Assembly (NCBI GenBank): GCA_050692985.1
Contig: JBOGVZ010000059.1
Span: 3,451-67,450, forward strand
Length of the DNA stretch: 64,000 bases
DNA from: JBOGVZ01 sp050692985
GTDB lineage: Bacteria; Actinomycetota; UBA4738; CALAEC01
Direction of reading: 5' to 3'
This document shows, piece after piece, positions 31,075 to 39,748 of the stretch (positions are counted from its first letter, which is position 1; each line of letters begins with the position of its first letter). The position numbers and the translations under genes were made by a program. Under the pieces are notes generated by a model. The model saw only the letters and a program-made list of their open reading frames with translations, was not told the origin of the DNA and did not search any database.

Positions 31075-32123
31075 TGCGCATCGCGATCTGCCATCCGCAG
31101 ACCCCGTTCGCCCGGGGCGGGGGAGAGATGCACACCGAGCGCCTGGCCGCCACGCTGCGAGCGGGCGGGCACGAGGTCGACATCCTGGCGATCCCGTTCA
31201 AGTGGTACCCGCCGGCGGAGCTGGTCCACCACATGGCCCTGTGGCGCAGCCTCGACGTGTCCGAGGCCAACGGGCAGCCGATCGACATGGTCATCGCCCT
31301 GAAGTTCCCCGCGTACCTGGTCCGCCACGAGCGCAAGGTGGTGTGGCTGATCCACCAGCACCGGGCGGCCTACGAGCTGTGGGACCACCCCGTCTACGGC
31401 GACCTGGCGATGCACGAGGACGGGGCCGCGGTTCGGGAGATGATCTGGAAGGCCGACCGGGTGGCGTTGAAGGAGGCCAAGCGGATCTTCACGAACTCGG
31501 CCAACGTGGGGGAGCGGTTGCGCCGGTTCCTGGGCATCCCCTCCGACCCGCTCTACCACCGCTCCCCGATCTCGGAACGGCTGTTGGAGGTCCCGGCGGG
31601 GCCGCCCGGCGACGAGATCCTGTTCCCCAGCCGGCTCGAGCCGCTGAAGCGCCAGTCCCTGGCTGTGGAGGCCATGCGACACGTCCGCAGCGATGTGCGC
31701 CTGGTGCTGGTGGGGGCCGGCCCCGGGGCCCCGGCCATCCTCCGCCAGATCGAGGAGCGGGGACTGGGGGACCGGGTGCGGCTGGAGACCGGCATCGCCG
31801 ACGAGCGGCTGGTGGATCTGTACCGGGGATGCCTGGCCGCCTACTACGGTCCCTACGACGAGGACTACGGGTACGTGACGCTGGAGGCCATGGCCGCCCG
31901 CCGGCCGGTGATCACCACCACCGACAGCGGCGGGCCGCTGGAGCTGGTACGGGACGGCCACACGGGCCTGGTGGTCGAGCCGAAGCCCCGACCCATCGCC
32001 GGGGCCATCGACCGCCTGGCCGCGGACCGGGACGTGGCCGGGGCCATGGGGGCGGCGGGGCAGCGGCTGTTCCGGGAGCGGATCCCCCGGTGGCCCCAGG
32101 TCGTGGAGCGGATCCTGTCCTGA
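31074..32123 (+). CDS. Family 4 glycosyltransferase (GT-B), first of a pair
   Basis: A 349-residue GT-B enzyme. The N-terminal acceptor half has MRIAICHPQTPFARGGGEMHTERLA (a GGGE glycine loop, residues ~15-20) and VVWLIHQHRAAYELW. The C-terminal donor half has ILFPSRLEPLKRQSLAVEAM, LVLVGAGPGAPA and the E-x7-E region DEDYGYVTLEAMAARRPVI, then TDSGGPLELVRDGHTG. This is the GT4 pattern of retaining transferases using nucleotide sugars in the cytoplasm. The substrate is unknown. It sits between the coiled-coil protein and a second GT4, with TGATG overlaps on both sides. Confidence 0.85.
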   Translation: MRIAICHPQTPFARGGGEMHTERLAATLRAGGHEVDILAIPFKWYPPAELVHHMALWRSLDVSEANGQPIDMVIALKFPAYLVRHERKVVWLIHQHRAAYELWDHPVYGDLAMHEDGAAVREMIWKADRVALKEAKRIFTNSANVGERLRRFLGIPSDPLYHRSPISERLLEVPAGPPGDEILFPSRLEPLKRQSLAVEAMRHVRSDVRLVLVGAGPGAPAILRQIEERGLGDRVRLETGIADERLVDLYRGCLAAYYGPYDEDYGYVTLEAMAARRPVITTTDSGGPLELVRDGHTGLVVEPKPRPIAGAIDRLAADRDVAGAMGAAGQRLFRERIPRWPQVVERILS

Positions 32124-33400
32124 TGGCCCGGGTCCTGTACCTGTCGCCGCTGCCGCCCGCACCGACCGGGATCGCCACCTACTCGGCGGCGGTGCTCGGG
32201 GAGCTGCGAGCGTCCGGATTCACGAAGCGGCACCGGGTCGAGGCACCGTGGCCGATCCGGGGCCGGATCGAGGAGCAGGCCCGGGCGGCCGACCTGCCCG
32301 TGTACCACCTGGGCAACAACCTGGACTTCCACCGGGACATCTACGCGCTGGCGGCCCGGCACCCCGGCCTGGTGGTCCTGCACGACCTGGCCCTCGACGA
32401 CCTCGGGGGAGCCCTGCTGGCCGTGGGCGACCCGCTGGGCGGACCCACGCGGGTGGAGGCGATGGACGCCGCCTACCGGCTGGACCCGCCGAGCGTAGGC
32501 CTCGACGAGCCCCTCCGCGTTCCGTGGTGCGCGTACGTGGTGCGGCGGTCCCGAGGGGTGATCGTGCACTCCGAGTTCGGCAGGCGCTACCTGAAGGCGT
32601 TCGGCTCGCTGACGCCGGTCTTCGTGGTCCCGCATCCCGCCGTCGAGACCCCACGGGCGGTGCGGCGGGCCGAACGGAGGGCGGCCCGCCTGCGGAACGG
32701 GTTCCCCGGCCGGGTCCTGGTCGGCGTGCTGGGCGACCTCGGCCGGGCCAAGGCCATCGGCGAGGTGCTGGAGGCGGTGGCCCGGGTGGGCCCGCCGGCG
32801 CACCTCGTGGTGGTGGGCCGGCGGATCCCGATGTTCGACGTGGAGCAGGAGGTGGTGGAGCCCTCGGGTCACCGGGACCGGGTCACGGTGGTCCCCGACG
32901 TGTCCGACCGGGACTTCCTGACGTGGCTGGCGGCTTGCGACGTCGTGGTGAACCTCCGCCACCCCCACCGCGGGGAGGTCAGCGGCACGGTGGTCCGGGC
33001 CCTCCAGGCCGGCAAGCCCACGGTGGTTCCCGCGGAAGGGACGTACCTGGACTGGCCGGAGGACGCCGTGGTCCGGGTGCCGGCCGGACCGCCCGGCCCC
33101 GACGATCTGGCGGCGGCCCTGGGCCCGCTGGTGCGGGACCCCTCCCGCCGGGCCGCCGTGGGCGGACGGGCCCGGGCCCACATCGGAGCCCTGGAACGGG
33201 GCCACGCCACGGCCCGGGGGTACGCCGAGGCCGTGGAGGCCACCCTCCGGCTCATCCGGGACCCCGGCCGGGATGCCCTGTCCCGGTGGGCCGGGAGCCT
33301 GACGGACCTGGGGGCGTCGCCGGAGATGGTTCGCCGGGGGCTGGGGGCGGGCTACGCGGAGTCGCTGGCGGAGCTGGCGGAGGGTCCGGTCACCGCATGA
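32123..33400 (+). CDS. Family 4 glycosyltransferase (GT-B), second of a pair
   Basis: A 425-residue GT-B protein starting MARVLYLSPLPPAPTGIATYS, the GIA(T/S)YS loop found in many GT4 enzymes. It also has VYHLGNNLDFHRDIY, VVLHDLALDD, a GVIVHSEFGRRYL acceptor-domain helix, VLVGVLGDLGRAKAIGEVLEAV and VSGTVVRALQAGKPTVVPAEG in the donor domain. The classic first Glu of E-x7-E lies in GEVSGTVVRAL, so the motif is atypical. The C-terminal ~60 residues are an extra helical tail. It overlaps the preceding GT4 (TGATG), and its last 11 bases overlap the end of the convergent phosphoesterase gene. Confidence 0.82.
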   Translation: MARVLYLSPLPPAPTGIATYSAAVLGELRASGFTKRHRVEAPWPIRGRIEEQARAADLPVYHLGNNLDFHRDIYALAARHPGLVVLHDLALDDLGGALLAVGDPLGGPTRVEAMDAAYRLDPPSVGLDEPLRVPWCAYVVRRSRGVIVHSEFGRRYLKAFGSLTPVFVVPHPAVETPRAVRRAERRAARLRNGFPGRVLVGVLGDLGRAKAIGEVLEAVARVGPPAHLVVVGRRIPMFDVEQEVVEPSGHRDRVTVVPDVSDRDFLTWLAACDVVVNLRHPHRGEVSGTVVRALQAGKPTVVPAEGTYLDWPEDAVVRVPAGPPGPDDLAAALGPLVRDPSRRAAVGGRARAHIGALERGHATARGYAEAVEATLRLIRDPGRDALSRWAGSLTDLGASPEMVRRGLGAGYAESLAELAEGPVTA

Positions 33401-34763
33401 ACGGCGGGGGGGTGGGCTCCACGTTCTCGGGCCACTCGTAGCTGTCCGGCCACACGTAGGGGCTGTTGTTGAACGTCTCCACCCGCGAGCCCGGCACCGG
33501 CTTCCGGGGCTTCTGCTGGAAGTCGAAGGCGTGCTCGAAGTTGTGGACCTGCTCGTAGCGAGGCGTCAGGTACTCCAGCCCCCAGTTGTCGGCGATGAAC
33601 CGCAGCGGCCCGGTGAACTCCGAGACGTCGTGATCGATGAACCCTCGCCGGGCATAGGGGGAGATCACCAGCATGGGGACCCGGAACCCCAGGCGGCTGC
33701 CGTCCAGCTCCGGCGGCTCAACGTGGTCGTACAGGCCGCCCCACTCGTCCCAGGTGATGAAGATCGCGGTGTGCTCCCACATCGAGCTCCGCATGATCCC
33801 GTTCACGATGCGGGTGACCCAGTTGTGGGCGTGCTTCGTGCTGACGGGGGGATGGTCCGAGAGCTGCCACCGGGGGACGATCCAGGAGACGGCCGGCAGC
33901 GACTCGGAGTGGATGTCCACCAGCAGGTCGTCGACCGGCCACATGCGCTCCTCCCACAGCTCCCCCTCGTAGACCTGCTTGATGGCCGAGTAGGCCTGCC
34001 AGATGTACCCGTACTGGTTCGGCTCCGGCGCGTAGGAGGCCCAGTCGATGTCCCGCTCGGACAGCTGTTCGCCCACGGTCTTGAACGTGAAGCATGTGTC
34101 GTGCTTGGTGACGTTGCTAGCATCGTCCTCCACGAGCACGAACACGTCGTCGCCGACGGCGTCGCACCCCCAGCTCTTGAACTGGTGGCCGTCGCCCAGG
34201 AACTCGGTCTTGATGTTCTCGGGGTTGTCGATGGACCCGCCGGCCTGCCCGGCGATGAAGAAGAGGTGATTGGGGTACGAGGGGCCTCCCATCGAGGCGA
34301 AGAACCGGTCGGACAGCACGTACTCCTTGGCCCACGTCCAGTAGGACGGGATGTCCCGGGGGCCGAACTGGGAGTACGCGTAGAACGGGCCCAGGGCCCC
34401 CAGGGCGAACCCGTCCATGGCCCCGCCTCGCAGGGAGTTCTCGAACGCTGCCCGGTCGTGGGGGAGGTCGCCGGGGAGCCACTCGGGACAGCGCTTCAGC
34501 GGGACCTCCCGCCCGTCGCGGATCCCCATCCGGGTGCCGTCGGCGCCGGGGAACCGCCCGAAGATGTTGTCGAAGCTGCGGTTCTCCAGCATGAGGTACA
34601 CCACGCGCTTGATCGGCCACTTCGTGTCGAGCTTCAGGATGTCCCGCCCGAACGTCGGCCTCGGAGGCGGTGAGCTGGCCGTGCAGGACGCGACGTACAG
34701 GCCCGCCGCCGCGGCGGTGGAGCGCGTCAGGAACTGACGACGGGTGAATCGGGACGGGAGCAT
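33390..34763 (-). CDS. Tat-exported phosphoesterase (phospholipase C / acid phosphatase family, PF04185)
   Basis: A 457-residue secreted protein. The N-terminus has a twin-arginine motif (SRFTRRQFLTRS) and a following hydrophobic stretch with AAGLYVAS-C, which fits a Tat-exported lipoprotein. Family signatures are LMLENRSFDNIFGRFPG, PNHLFFIAGQ, FITWDEWGGLYDHVEPP and RVPMLVISPYARRGFIDH. Members hydrolyse phospholipids or phosphomonoesters outside the cell. The fold is distantly related to the AlkP superfamily, making this a further phosphoesterase beside the permuted family, but here in normal order. The divergent lipoprotein gene starts 37 bases away. Confidence 0.87.
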   Translation of the reverse strand: MLPSRFTRRQFLTRSTAAAAGLYVASCTASSPPPRPTFGRDILKLDTKWPIKRVVYLMLENRSFDNIFGRFPGADGTRMGIRDGREVPLKRCPEWLPGDLPHDRAAFENSLRGGAMDGFALGALGPFYAYSQFGPRDIPSYWTWAKEYVLSDRFFASMGGPSYPNHLFFIAGQAGGSIDNPENIKTEFLGDGHQFKSWGCDAVGDDVFVLVEDDASNVTKHDTCFTFKTVGEQLSERDIDWASYAPEPNQYGYIWQAYSAIKQVYEGELWEERMWPVDDLLVDIHSESLPAVSWIVPRWQLSDHPPVSTKHAHNWVTRIVNGIMRSSMWEHTAIFITWDEWGGLYDHVEPPELDGSRLGFRVPMLVISPYARRGFIDHDVSEFTGPLRFIADNWGLEYLTPRYEQVHNFEHAFDFQQKPRKPVPGSRVETFNNSPYVWPDSYEWPENVEPTPPPFMR

Positions 34764-34800
34764 GGTTCGATATCCTACCGAGGTCGTGGGTCAACCTCCC

Positions 34801-35466
34801 ATGTGGCTCGGTGTTCCTCGCGCACGCCGGTTCGCCGCCGTGGCGGTGGGCGTGGTCCTGGTGCTGGGCGCGTGCACCGGTGGTGACGGCGGGGACGATC
34901 GTGCCCGTTCCCAGTCCCCGGACGGGGAGCAACAGGACGGTGGTCACGAGCCGGGCCAGGGACCGGAGCGGTGCGAGGAGGGGTTCACCGAGCCGGAGCC
35001 CGGAACCCCCGTGTACAACAAGGCCCTGTTCGTGATCCGCCGGACGATGGGCGTCCAGGGCGACTTCGACGTCCAGGAGGTGCGGTACTTCGAGGGCCCC
35101 GAGTCTCCCCCGAGCCAGAAGAACTACCTCCTGACGGTGCGACGGTGGTACGTCAAGGCCTCGCTGGCCGACGACCCCTCGTTCCGGGCCCGGTGGCTGG
35201 TGGAGGAGCGGAGCTTCGGCTCCGGGGTGGCCGCCGTGGCCCCCTACCGGACCGGGGGATTCCGTTCGCCGGACTGGACGGCGTTCCAGTGGGAGACCAC
35301 GGGACCCACGGCCACCCCGCGGGAGTACCCGGGGTTGCCGGGCACGTGGGCCGGTGCGCCCTACGACTTCGTCATCGGCGAGCCTCCCGACGAGGATCTC
35401 CCCGGCGAGGCGCTGACGATCCCGGGCCTGCCGCCCGAGGTCGCGGGCTGCCTCAAGGGCACCTGA
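34801..35466 (+). CDS. Predicted lipoprotein of unknown function
   Basis: A 221-residue protein from the ATG at 34801 (MWLGVPRARRFAAVAVGVVLVLGAC), with a clear lipobox (VLGA-C). A Gly/Asp/Gln-rich linker follows, then a compact domain with EEGFTEPEPGTPVYNKALFV, GDFDVQEVRYFEG, LLTVRRWYVKASLADDPSF, RWLVEERSFGSGVAAVAPY and DWTAFQWETTG. No family was recognised. A longer start at 34762 has a good GGGAG site but overlaps the divergent phosphoesterase start, so the boundary is uncertain. The C-terminal 106 bases overlap the antisense reading frame of the next gene. Confidence 0.6.
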   Translation: MWLGVPRARRFAAVAVGVVLVLGACTGGDGGDDRARSQSPDGEQQDGGHEPGQGPERCEEGFTEPEPGTPVYNKALFVIRRTMGVQGDFDVQEVRYFEGPESPPSQKNYLLTVRRWYVKASLADDPSFRARWLVEERSFGSGVAAVAPYRTGGFRSPDWTAFQWETTGPTATPREYPGLPGTWAGAPYDFVIGEPPDEDLPGEALTIPGLPPEVAGCLKGT

Positions 35467-36222
35467 GCCGCCACCTCTTCCAGCAGCTCCGGCGGCACCG
35501 TGTCCGGGACCGCCGGGAGCCGGCGCCGCCGAGCGACCAGCAGCGCGCACAGGCCGAGCGCCGCCGACAGGACGAGCACGGCCCACCCGGGGACCATGGG
35601 GCGAGGGGGCTCCACCCCGGCGTCCGGCACCGCCGCTTCCCGGAGGGCCACCACCCTGTCCGCCGTGGCCTCGGCGCGGGCCAGGTCGCGCTCCAGCTCA
35701 TCGGCTCGGCTCGCCCACTTGGTCCGCTGGCGCTGGAGCCGATCGATCCGGTGGCCCAGCTGCTCCACCCGCCAGGCCAATCGAGCCTCGTCGACGGTCG
35801 CGCCGATGAAGAAGCTGCCGCCCATGAGGTCGCCCACGCCGTTCACGGTGCAAGGATCGTTGCAGTACTGGAGGGAAGTAGCGCCCGGCGGCCACGTCGG
35901 GAACGGTGAACTCGATGCGGGCCACCCAGGGGTAGGTGTTCCCGCCGGTGATGGTCATCGGTCCCAGGGTGATGGCGTAGTCGGGGATCGGTCCCGGGGT
36001 CTTGAACCACCGGGTTCCGGGAACGAGGTAGGCGTAGTACGGGCCATCGGAGACCTTGCCCTCGAGCGTTCCTGGCCCGAACGATCCCCGGGCCACGGCG
36101 TGCTCGCCGACCGCGTAGGCGCTCCGCTCCGTCTCGATCCAGGATCCTCCCGCGAGGGCGGCGTCATCCGGAAGGCCCAGCAGAGCTCCCGCCACCGCCG
36201 CCACGACCACGCTCCGCCTCAT
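35361..36222 (-). pseudogene. Secreted single-pass membrane protein, interrupted by a one-base frameshift
   Basis: The first frame starts at 36222 (AGGAGG before the ATG) with a signal peptide (MRRSVVVAAVAGALLG...ALAGG) and a beta-rich domain (WIETERSAYAVGEHAVARGSF, AITLGPMTITGGNTY, VARIEFTVPDVAAGRYF). Removing one base from the G run at ~35870-35875 (C run on the coding strand) continues as YFLQYCNDPCTVNGVGDLMGG into the second frame. That frame carries a coiled coil (ARLAWRVEQLGHRIDRLQRQ), a membrane helix (GWAVLVLSAALGLCALLVA) and a basic cytoplasmic tail. The restored protein is about 286 residues, with both ends preserved. Its tail overlaps the convergent lipoprotein by 106 bases. Function unknown; real lesion or base-calling error. 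Confidence 0.7.
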
Positions 36223-36335
36223 CGGACCTCCTCTCGTCTTGCCGTTGTGACGCCCCTGAGGCGCTGCGGGTTCGTCCATGGCACACCCCCCTGTAGGGAG
36301 TGCTCGGTTGCGCCGGTCGGGTGAGCCTCCTATCC

Positions 36336-36351
36336 TCGAACATACGTTCGA
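36336..36351 (+). promoter_or_regulatory. LexA-type SOS box upstream of dnaE2
   Basis: TCGAACATACGTTCGA is a perfect actinobacterial LexA palindrome, ending 10 bases before the dnaE2 ATG. It overlaps the likely promoter or leader, so LexA binding would block transcription. Together with the box at 28637 it marks the SOS regulon in this window. Confidence 0.92.
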
Positions 36352-36361
36352 TAGGATGGGG

Positions 36362-39300
36362 ATGACCTTCGTTCACCTGCACTGCCGGTCGTACTTCTCG
36401 CTGAAGGACGGGGCGTTCTCCCCCGAGGACCTCGCGCAGCGTGCCGCCGAGCTCGGCATGCCGGCCGTGGCTCTCACCGACCGGGACGGGCTGTACGGCG
36501 CTCCGCGCTTCGTGGCGGCGTGCGCGGAGGTCGGCGTCAAGCCCATCCTGGGCGCCTGGCTGACCCTTCGCGACGGCGAGGCAAGCCTCCAGGGAGCGAC
36601 CCGGCCGCCGTCCCCGGGGCGGGTTCTGCTGCTCGCAAGGGACGCGACGGGGTACGCGAACCTGTGCCGGCTCATCACCGAGGCGCACATGGGGGGGTCC
36701 GGAAGGGCAGCTCGCCCCGAGCGGGATGGTGGTTCGAACGGGGAGCGAACCTCCCAGGGGAGAGGGGGTCCCGGGAGCGGTGAGCGGCAACGGGGTGAGC
36801 CATGGCTTTCGCCACGGGACGTCATGGCCCGGGCCGGGGGGTTGGCATGCCTGCTGGGGCCGGAGTCGCCGCCGGCGGCGATGGCGCTGGCGGGATCACC
36901 GGGGGCGGCCCGGGAGCTGGCCCGGCCGTGGCGGGAAGCATTCGGACCGTGGTGCTTCGTGGAGGTCCGCCACCTCCGTGAGCCGGGCAGCAACGAAGCG
37001 GTCCGGAGGTTGCTCCGGCTGGCCGAGGAGGCCGGGCTCCCGGCGGTGGCCACGAACGCGGTGCGCTACCTGGTTCCCCAGGACGCGTTCCTGGCCGACG
37101 CCCTGGAGTGCATGCGTGAACTGGTCCCGCTGGCCCCCCATCACGTGACCCGGCAGAACGCCGAGGGGTACCTCAAGCCGGCGGCAGCCATGCGGGCCCT
37201 GTTCGCCGACCGGCCGGACCTGTGCGACGCCACGGTGCGCATCGCCGAGGCCTGCACGTCCGACCTCGGGCTGGGCACGGCCCACTTCCCCCCGTTCCCC
37301 ACCCCGGCGGGCCGCAGCGCCACGTCGCTGCTGGCCGAGCGGTGCCACCGGGGGCTCCGCCGCCGGGGCATGCGGCCCACCCGGGAGATCGCCGAGCGGC
37401 TGGACTTCGAGCTCGATCAGATCCGGCGGATGGGCTACTCGGGCTACTTCCTGACGGTGGCCGACATCGCGGCCGAGGTGAAGGCCCTCTGCATCCGGTG
37501 CGCGGCCCGGGGCTCCGCGGCCGGTTCGCTGGTGTGCTACCTGACCGAGATCTCCGAGGTGGACCCGGTCGCCCACGGCCTGCTGTTCGAGCGGTTCATC
37601 AACCCGCTCCGCGACGAGCTCCCCGACATCGACCTCGACGTGGAGTCGGCCCGGCGGGAGGAGGTGTACGACCTGGTCCTGGCCCGGTACGGGGAGGAGC
37701 GGTGTGCCTGCGTCACCATGGTCGACACCTACCGGGCCCGTTCCGCGGTCCGCGAGGTGGGCAAGGCCCTGGGCTATCCCGAGGCCGAGGTCGACCTGGT
37801 GGCCAAGTCCTTCCCCCACATGGGGGCCCATCGCATCCGCGAGGCCATGGCCTCGCTCCCGGAGCTGCGGGCGGCGAACCTCGGCACCGGCCAGCTCGAG
37901 CTGCTGTTCCGGGTGGCCGAGCGGCTCAACGGGTTCCCCCGGCACCTGGCGTTGCATCCCTCCGGGATCGTGCTGTCCGACGACACGCTGACGGACCGGG
38001 TCCCGATGGAGCGCTCGTTTCTCGAGCACCGGATGGTCCAGGCCGACAAGGACGACGTCGAGCTGCTCGGCCTGCTGAAGCTCGACGTCCTGGGGGTTCG
38101 GATGCTGTCCTCGATGCGGCATGCCCTCGACGAGATCGAGCGGACCACGGGGGAGATGGTGGACCTCGACCGGATCCCCCGCGACGACCCGGGCGCGTTC
38201 GAGCTGATCCGCTCCTCGCGGACGATCGGCTGCTTCCAGATCGAGAGTCCCGGCCAGCGCGAGCTGCTCCAGAAGCTCCAGCCCGAGCGGTTCGAGGACC
38301 TGATCGTGGACATCTCGCTGTTCCGCCCCGGGCCGGTGAAGTCCGACATGGTGAGGCCGTACATCGAGCGGCGCCATGGGATGCAGCGGCCCCGGTACGC
38401 CCACCCGTCGCTGAAGCCGATCCTGCGGGAGACCTTCGGGGTGATCGTCTACCACGAGCAGATCATGCGGGTGCTCCGGTTCGCCGGGTACGACCTGGCC
38501 GAGGCCGACCGCATCCGCCGCCACCTGGACGACGGGGGCGAGATCCGCCAGCTCGAGGACGGGTTCCTGGAGCATGCCGTGGCCTGCGGGCTGGGGACGG
38601 ACGATGCCGACGTCGTGTGGCGGGAGCTGGCCTCGTTCGCCTCGTTCGGGTTCTGCAAGGCCCACGCCGCGGCGTTCGCCGTGCCCACGTACCAGTCGGC
38701 CTGGCTCAAGGCGCACTTCCCGGCGCACTTCCTGGCCGGGGTACTGACCCACGAGCCGGGGATGTACCCTCGCCGGCTGATCCTCGAGGACGCCCGCGAG
38801 CATGGCGTGGCCATCCTCCCCCTCGACGTCAACCACAGCGCCACGGCCTACACCGTCGAACCGGTTGCTTCCCACGTGGGGGGTGGCGGCGAGGTCGCTC
38901 CGCAAGAGGTGCACCCGCTCCAGACCTCGCCGCCCCCCGGCCACCGGGACGGGATCCGGCTGGGGCTGCAGGACGTGCGCGGGATCTCCGAGGAGGAGAT
39001 CGCCTCGATCCTGCAGGCCCGAGCGGATCGGCCGTTCTCGAGCGTCGGCGACTTCCTGCGCCGCACGAGGGTGTCCCGCCCGGTGGTCGAGGCCCTGGCC
39101 CATGCGGAGGCCTTCGACACGCTGCCGGCCGGCACCCGGCGAGACCGGCTGTTCGTGGCCATGACCGCGGACACCGAGCGGGAGGGTGAGCAGCTGGCGC
39201 TGTCACTGGACGGAGGCGGCGGGCCCGCCGGGCTCCGGGAGTACACCGACGTGGAGCGGGTGCGGGCCGAGCTCGAGGTCACCGGGCTGGACGCCTCCCG

Positions 39301-39748
39301 GCACCTGCTGTCGTTCTACCGGCCGTTGCTGCTGGACCTGGGCGTGACCAGGTCGGCGGACCTGCACCTGCGCCGGGCCGACCAGTGGGTGATGGTGGCG
39401 GGGGTCAAGGTGTCCTCCCAGACCCCGGCGGTGCGAAGCGGACAGCGGATCATCTTCCTGACGCTCGACGATGCCACCGGCCCCATCGAGGTGACGGTGT
39501 TCGAGCGGGTGCAGGACCGGGCGGCCGGCACGGTGTTCCACTCGTTCCTCCTGGCCGTGTGGGGGCGACTGCGGCGGACCGGGGTCCGGGGCGCGAGTAT
39601 CATCGCCGAGGAGGTCTGGGACCTCGCCGCCCTCGACCGCGCCCGCCGGAAGGGACGTCTCCTCGACGCCATGGGCGAGGGACCTGCCCCACGCTCGTCC
39701 CCGATACGCAAGCTGTGGCATGCCAGCGGAGGCTCGGCCGGATGGTGA
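36362..39748 (+). CDS. dnaE2: Error-prone DNA polymerase DnaE2 (ImuC)
   Basis: A 1128-residue C-family polymerase. It has an N-terminal PHP domain (FVHLHCRSYFSLKDGAFSPE), the palm with CAARGSAAGSLVCYLT and PDIDLDVESARREEV (catalytic Asp residues), HPSGIVLSD, QADKDDVELLGLLKLDVLG, FFGFCKAHAAAFA-like fingers and a C-terminal OB fold (MVAGVKVSSQTP, FLTLDDATGPIEVTVF). DnaE2 carries out translesion synthesis and causes damage-induced mutagenesis. Control is by the LexA box upstream. Two in-frame insertions stand out: residues ~110-147 are encoded by a copy of the 5130-5417 repeat, and residues ~833-860 by a long palindrome; both translate to Gly/Arg/Pro-rich, probably disordered loops. The start at 36362 follows TAGGATGGGG; ATG 36356 is an alternative. 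It overlaps the MFS gene by seven bases. Confidence 0.93.
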   Translation: MTFVHLHCRSYFSLKDGAFSPEDLAQRAAELGMPAVALTDRDGLYGAPRFVAACAEVGVKPILGAWLTLRDGEASLQGATRPPSPGRVLLLARDATGYANLCRLITEAHMGGSGRAARPERDGGSNGERTSQGRGGPGSGERQRGEPWLSPRDVMARAGGLACLLGPESPPAAMALAGSPGAARELARPWREAFGPWCFVEVRHLREPGSNEAVRRLLRLAEEAGLPAVATNAVRYLVPQDAFLADALECMRELVPLAPHHVTRQNAEGYLKPAAAMRALFADRPDLCDATVRIAEACTSDLGLGTAHFPPFPTPAGRSATSLLAERCHRGLRRRGMRPTREIAERLDFELDQIRRMGYSGYFLTVADIAAEVKALCIRCAARGSAAGSLVCYLTEISEVDPVAHGLLFERFINPLRDELPDIDLDVESARREEVYDLVLARYGEERCACVTMVDTYRARSAVREVGKALGYPEAEVDLVAKSFPHMGAHRIREAMASLPELRAANLGTGQLELLFRVAERLNGFPRHLALHPSGIVLSDDTLTDRVPMERSFLEHRMVQADKDDVELLGLLKLDVLGVRMLSSMRHALDEIERTTGEMVDLDRIPRDDPGAFELIRSSRTIGCFQIESPGQRELLQKLQPERFEDLIVDISLFRPGPVKSDMVRPYIERRHGMQRPRYAHPSLKPILRETFGVIVYHEQIMRVLRFAGYDLAEADRIRRHLDDGGEIRQLEDGFLEHAVACGLGTDDADVVWRELASFASFGFCKAHAAAFAVPTYQSAWLKAHFPAHFLAGVLTHEPGMYPRRLILEDAREHGVAILPLDVNHSATAYTVEPVASHVGGGGEVAPQEVHPLQTSPPPGHRDGIRLGLQDVRGISEEEIASILQARADRPFSSVGDFLRRTRVSRPVVEALAHAEAFDTLPAGTRRDRLFVAMTADTEREGEQLALSLDGGGGPAGLREYTDVERVRAELEVTGLDASRHLLSFYRPLLLDLGVTRSADLHLRRADQWVMVAGVKVSSQTPAVRSGQRIIFLTLDDATGPIEVTVFERVQDRAAGTVFHSFLLAVWGRLRRTGVRGASIIAEEVWDLAALDRARRKGRLLDAMGEGPAPRSSPIRKLWHASGGSAGW
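36694..36773 (+). repeat. Diverged copy of the 5130-5417 repeat, inside the dnaE2 coding region
   Basis: This ~80-base stretch aligns end to end with the tandem unit: GGGGTCCGG, then the identical AGCTCGCCCCGAGCG, a TCGAAC core, GAGCGAAC, CTCCCAG and a final GGGGGTCCCGG. It lies in the same orientation, keeps the dnaE2 frame open, and encodes GSGRAARPERDGGSNGER and following residues, a stretch absent from ordinary DnaE2 proteins. Its hairpin arms (GCTC...GAGC, GGG...CCC) are partly conserved. Confidence 0.8.
38878..38938 (+). repeat. Long inverted repeat inside the dnaE2 coding region
   Basis: Arms 38885-38896 (GGCGGCGAGGTC) and 38923-38934 (GACCTCGCCGCC) are a perfect 12-bp inverted repeat. 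G6 before and C4 after extend it, with one interrupting base and a 26-base spacer. It encodes HVGGGGEVAPQEVHPLQTSP, a Gly/Pro-rich insertion between conserved DnaE blocks (DVNHSATAYTVE and GIRLGLQDVRG). The sequence is not the same as the 36694 element, but G/C-run-flanked stems are common to both. Confidence 0.75.

Noticed and set aside
33390..34763. Counting the Tat phosphoesterase as a seventh member of the permuted family
   Set aside because: It belongs to PF04185 with its own motifs (ENRSFDNIFG, WDEWGG.YDH) in normal order.
36726..36745. tRNA T-loop-like GGTTCGAA string
   Set aside because: It is part of the repeat copy in dnaE2, and no acceptor, D or anticodon stems can be drawn around it.
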